Assembly (NCBI GenBank): GCA_031963365.1
Contig: JASSUF010000111.1
Coordinates: 1-8,337 of the forward strand
Length of the DNA: 8,337 nucleotides
Reading direction: 5' to 3'
DNA from: JASSUD01 sp031963365
GTDB lineage: Bacteria; Pseudomonadota; Gammaproteobacteria; Burkholderiales; Burkholderiaceae
Both the position numbers and the translations under genes were made by a program. This document shows, in pieces, positions 7,395-8,337 of this stretch; the first letter of the stretch is position 1, and each line of letters opens with the position of its first letter. A model generated the notes under the pieces. The model was given only the letters and a program-made list of their open reading frames with translations. It ran no database searches and had not been told where the DNA came from.

Positions 7395-7403
7395 GTAAGC
7401 CAC
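7176..7403 (-). CDS. Solo RpnS-like protein (putative free-standing Rpn antitoxin)
   Basis: A 75-residue protein equivalent to the C-terminal part of the neighbouring Rpn protein, without any nuclease domain. It starts at GTG 7403 with AGGA seven bases ahead; the reading frame has a TAG four codons upstream of the GTG, so it cannot be read as part of a longer protein. Residues 1-19 (MAYITTAERIGIKKGREEG) are identical to the Rpn internal product apart from the initiator. Four-residue repeats GIKK-GREE-GRKE follow the family pattern, but there are three here against six in the full gene. Residues 1-50 match the Rpn copy at 44 positions, while residues 51-75 match at only 10. In E. coli, separately translated Rpn C-terminal domains (RpnS) neutralise the toxic full-length protein; by that analogy this may be an extra antitoxin or one with changed partner specificity. 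The alternative is a decaying duplicate, but the intact frame, start and ribosome site argue against simple decay. Confidence 0.65.
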   Translation of the reverse strand: MAYITTAERIGIKKGREEGRKESSLKTFRALLQDKFPDSPLDIYGPEIAAVDEDKLLKWTRSVIKAQDLNDIFGH

Positions 7404-7410
7404 TTTGCTT

Positions 7411-7414
7411 TCCT
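7411..7414 (-). promoter_or_regulatory. Ribosome binding site of the solo RpnS-like gene
   Basis: AGGA lies seven bases upstream of GTG 7403, within AGGATAGGA. With the in-frame TAG at 7415-7413 overlapping it, this fixes the start of the 75-residue frame. Confidence 0.55.
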
Positions 7415-7431
7415 ATCCTTTTTGCGCAATG

Positions 7432-7575
7432 ATTAGCGTGTAGGTTGGGGTGAGGCACGAACCCCAACATGCATACCACTTACTTTTATCTTTGCTCTTT
7501 GGTAATTAAAAGCAGGTTTGCAAAGGGCGTTGGTAAGGTGTTGGGGCTCGTACCTCACCCCAACCTACCGCTAAT
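7432..7575. repeat. REP-like palindromic element, copy B
   Basis: Second 144-base element, differing from copy A by only about seven substitutions and two one-base indels. Its core arms (7440-7469 and 7539-7568) match as inverted repeats at 28 of 30 bases. Each arm also folds on itself: GTTGGGGT and ACCCCAAC at 7444-7451 and 7461-7468 with a nine-base loop. It begins one base after the stop codon of the full Rpn gene and fills the gap between it and the solo gene. Confidence 0.85.
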
Positions 7576-7576
7576 A

Positions 7577-7840
7577 TTAATGACCAAACACGTTGTGAAG
7601 ACTACTGGCATCCATCATCGATACACTCCATTCTCTCAACCTGCCTTCGTCAGCTGCTGCTATTTCTGACTCGTAGAGATCAAGTGGGCTATCTGGGAAT
7701 TTTTTTTGTAATAAAGCTCGAAAAGTCTTTAAACCGTTTTCCTTACGCCCTTTTTCAAGCCCTTCTTGACGCCCTTCTTCAATCCCTTCTTCACGTCCTT
7801 TCTTTATACCGATCCGTTCAGCTGTAGTAATGTAAGCCAC
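7577..7840 (-). CDS. Internal RpnS-like product nested in the Rpn gene (putative antitoxin)
   Basis: An in-frame internal start would yield the last 87 residues of the Rpn protein as a separate polypeptide. GTG 7840 is preceded, with a six-base gap, by AGGAG. The product begins VAYITTAERIGIKKG (initiator read as Met), spans all six four-residue repeats and the C-terminal tail, and excludes the nuclease domain. Two independent points support real use: the same SD-GTG module heads the free-standing 75-residue frame next door and the truncated copy beside pilQ, and the boundary matches the RpnS start region described for E. coli Rpn genes. Expression itself cannot be seen from sequence. Confidence 0.6.
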   Translation of the reverse strand: MAYITTAERIGIKKGREEGIEEGRQEGLEKGRKENGLKTFRALLQKKFPDSPLDLYESEIAAADEGRLREWSVSMMDASSLHNVFGH

Positions 7841-8337
7841 TTTGTTCTCCTGTTCTAATGCATGAATGGAGTCATTGTATTGCAGCTCCAAATCTTCTGG
7901 AAGCGCTATCACCGCATCAATAAAGTAGTAGAGTTTTGAAACCTTCTTACGCGCCAAACCCTTTTCATAAAGGCAGCGTGTGAGCTTCAGCTTCTGTTTA
8001 AGGCGCATCTGCGGGTCAGGCTGTGTTTTTAGCGAAGTAAGATGTGCGGCCACGACTATGCCGAATGGATTACGGGTCTCTAATAAAATCTCTCTTTTCT
8101 CTTCGTAATCCAACAATTTGTTTACAAAAAAGCGGAAAGTCAGAATATTCTCATTCCAGAGCGTATCCTGATAGCAGTCCGGTCTCCAATTTTTATTGTC
8201 GTCTGCTAGTATCGCTAGCGTCAAAATAGGCAATTGATAACGGTCCCGTAGCCTGTAATGGTAGGTGTATAGCCTTTGCGCAAAATCTTCTTCTTTCGCG
8301 CCCTGGACTTCGGTGTGTAGCAATACAAAACTCGCTT
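7577..8337 (-). CDS. Rpn family recombination-promoting nuclease/putative transposase (RpnL-like), N-terminus beyond window
   Basis: The frame is open to the right edge, so the true start and the first catalytic part are outside the window; 253 residues are visible. The visible part begins ASFVLLHTEVQG, the PD-(D/E)XK strand with the E-x-Q catalytic motif typical of Rpn/YhgA-like PDDEXK nucleases. YTYHYRLRDRY, LAILADD, FFVNKLLDYEE and NPFGIVVAAHL follow as in that family. The C-terminal part has six four-residue repeats (GIKK-GREE-GIEE-GRQE-GLEK-GRKE), then a short helical tail ending VFGH. E. coli relatives were first linked to recA-independent recombination and later to toxic antiphage activity controlled by an internally translated C-terminal antitoxin. 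An internal ribosome site and GTG occur at the expected place here. It runs toward pilQ and ends one base before a palindromic element. Confidence 0.85.
   Translation of the reverse strand, partial: ASFVLLHTEVQGAKEEDFAQRLYTYHYRLRDRYQLPILTLAILADDNKNWRPDCYQDTLWNENILTFRFFVNKLLDYEEKREILLETRNPFGIVVAAHLTSLKTQPDPQMRLKQKLKLTRCLYEKGLARKKVSKLYYFIDAVIALPEDLELQYNDSIHALEQENKVAYITTAERIGIKKGREEGIEEGRQEGLEKGRKENGLKTFRALLQKKFPDSPLDLYESEIAAADEGRLREWSVSMMDASSLHNVFGH
7847..7851 (-). promoter_or_regulatory. Internal ribosome binding site within the Rpn gene
   Basis: AGGAG on the minus strand, six bases (AACAAA) before GTG 7840. It lies inside coding sequence for the residues QEN, where no ribosome site is needed unless internal initiation occurs. 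Confidence 0.6.

Larger units (their letters stand above)
7395..7831 (-). repeat. Tandem repeat unit 2: Rpn 3' end plus palindromic element
   Basis: This 437-base unit has the same order as unit 1: start-module complement, 144-base palindromic element, and the Rpn C-terminal coding sequence, up to position 7831, where the matching GTAAGCCAC begins a third time inside the full Rpn gene. The unit boundary coincides with the internal GTG and Shine-Dalgarno of the Rpn gene, so the duplicated module is essentially antitoxin frame plus palindrome. Confidence 0.8.

Noticed and set aside
7469..7669. 66-codon plus-strand open frame through palindromic element B
   Set aside because: Composed of repeat sequence and the antisense of the Rpn tail; no ribosome site.
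7001..7831. CRISPR-like or insertion-sequence interpretation of the repeats
   Set aside because: Only two long direct repeats with coding content and palindromes are present; no short regularly spaced repeats, no spacers, no transposase gene and no clear target-site duplication.
8044..8229. 61-codon plus-strand open frame antisense to the Rpn gene
   Set aside because: The opposite frame encodes conserved Rpn residues; this one has no support.

Overview
The window looks like chromosomal DNA of a betaproteobacterium close to the Burkholderiaceae, with a GC content that appears intermediate rather than high. The basis is the strongly Burkholderia/Neisseria-like penicillin-binding protein 1A, and the divergent mrcA-pilM arrangement that is standard in beta- and gammaproteobacteria. 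A reduced, host-associated Burkholderiaceae lineage (Mycoavidus/Glomeribacter type) would fit, but that is a guess.

Layout. Positions 1-2321 (minus strand) hold most of mrcA, a class A peptidoglycan synthase whose C-terminus lies beyond the left edge. A divergent control region of about 300 bp (2322-2628) carries candidate promoters for both directions and a degenerate copy of a repeat that recurs at the other end of the window. Positions 2629-6999 (plus strand) are a compact type IV pilus assembly operon: pilM, pilN, a fused pilO-pilP gene and the secretin gene pilQ. Each junction is a 4-base ATGA overlap. Together these encode the cytoplasmic PilM ring, the PilN/PilO/PilP inner-membrane and periplasmic alignment complex, and the outer-membrane secretin pore.

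Right of pilQ the character changes. Positions 7001-8337 (minus strand) hold an Rpn-family (PD-(D/E)XK, recombination-promoting nuclease) gene whose start lies beyond the right edge, plus a tandem array derived from its 3' end. The Rpn gene contains a well-placed internal Shine-Dalgarno sequence and GTG that would translate its C-terminal 87 residues separately. This matches the gene-within-gene toxin-antitoxin design (RpnL toxin, RpnS antitoxin) described for E. coli Rpn proteins. Next to it is a free-standing 75-residue gene equivalent to that C-terminal piece, with its own Shine-Dalgarno and GTG and an in-frame stop just upstream. A third copy of the same translation start is truncated exactly at the pilQ stop codon. 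The copies are separated by 144-bp REP-like palindromic elements.

The best candidate for something undescribed is therefore the Rpn array: a nested toxin-antitoxin gene with a solo antitoxin-like copy that differs by exactly three four-residue repeats and has a sharply divergent last 25 residues. The PilO-PilP fusion and the absence of aroK/aroB after pilQ are secondary points.
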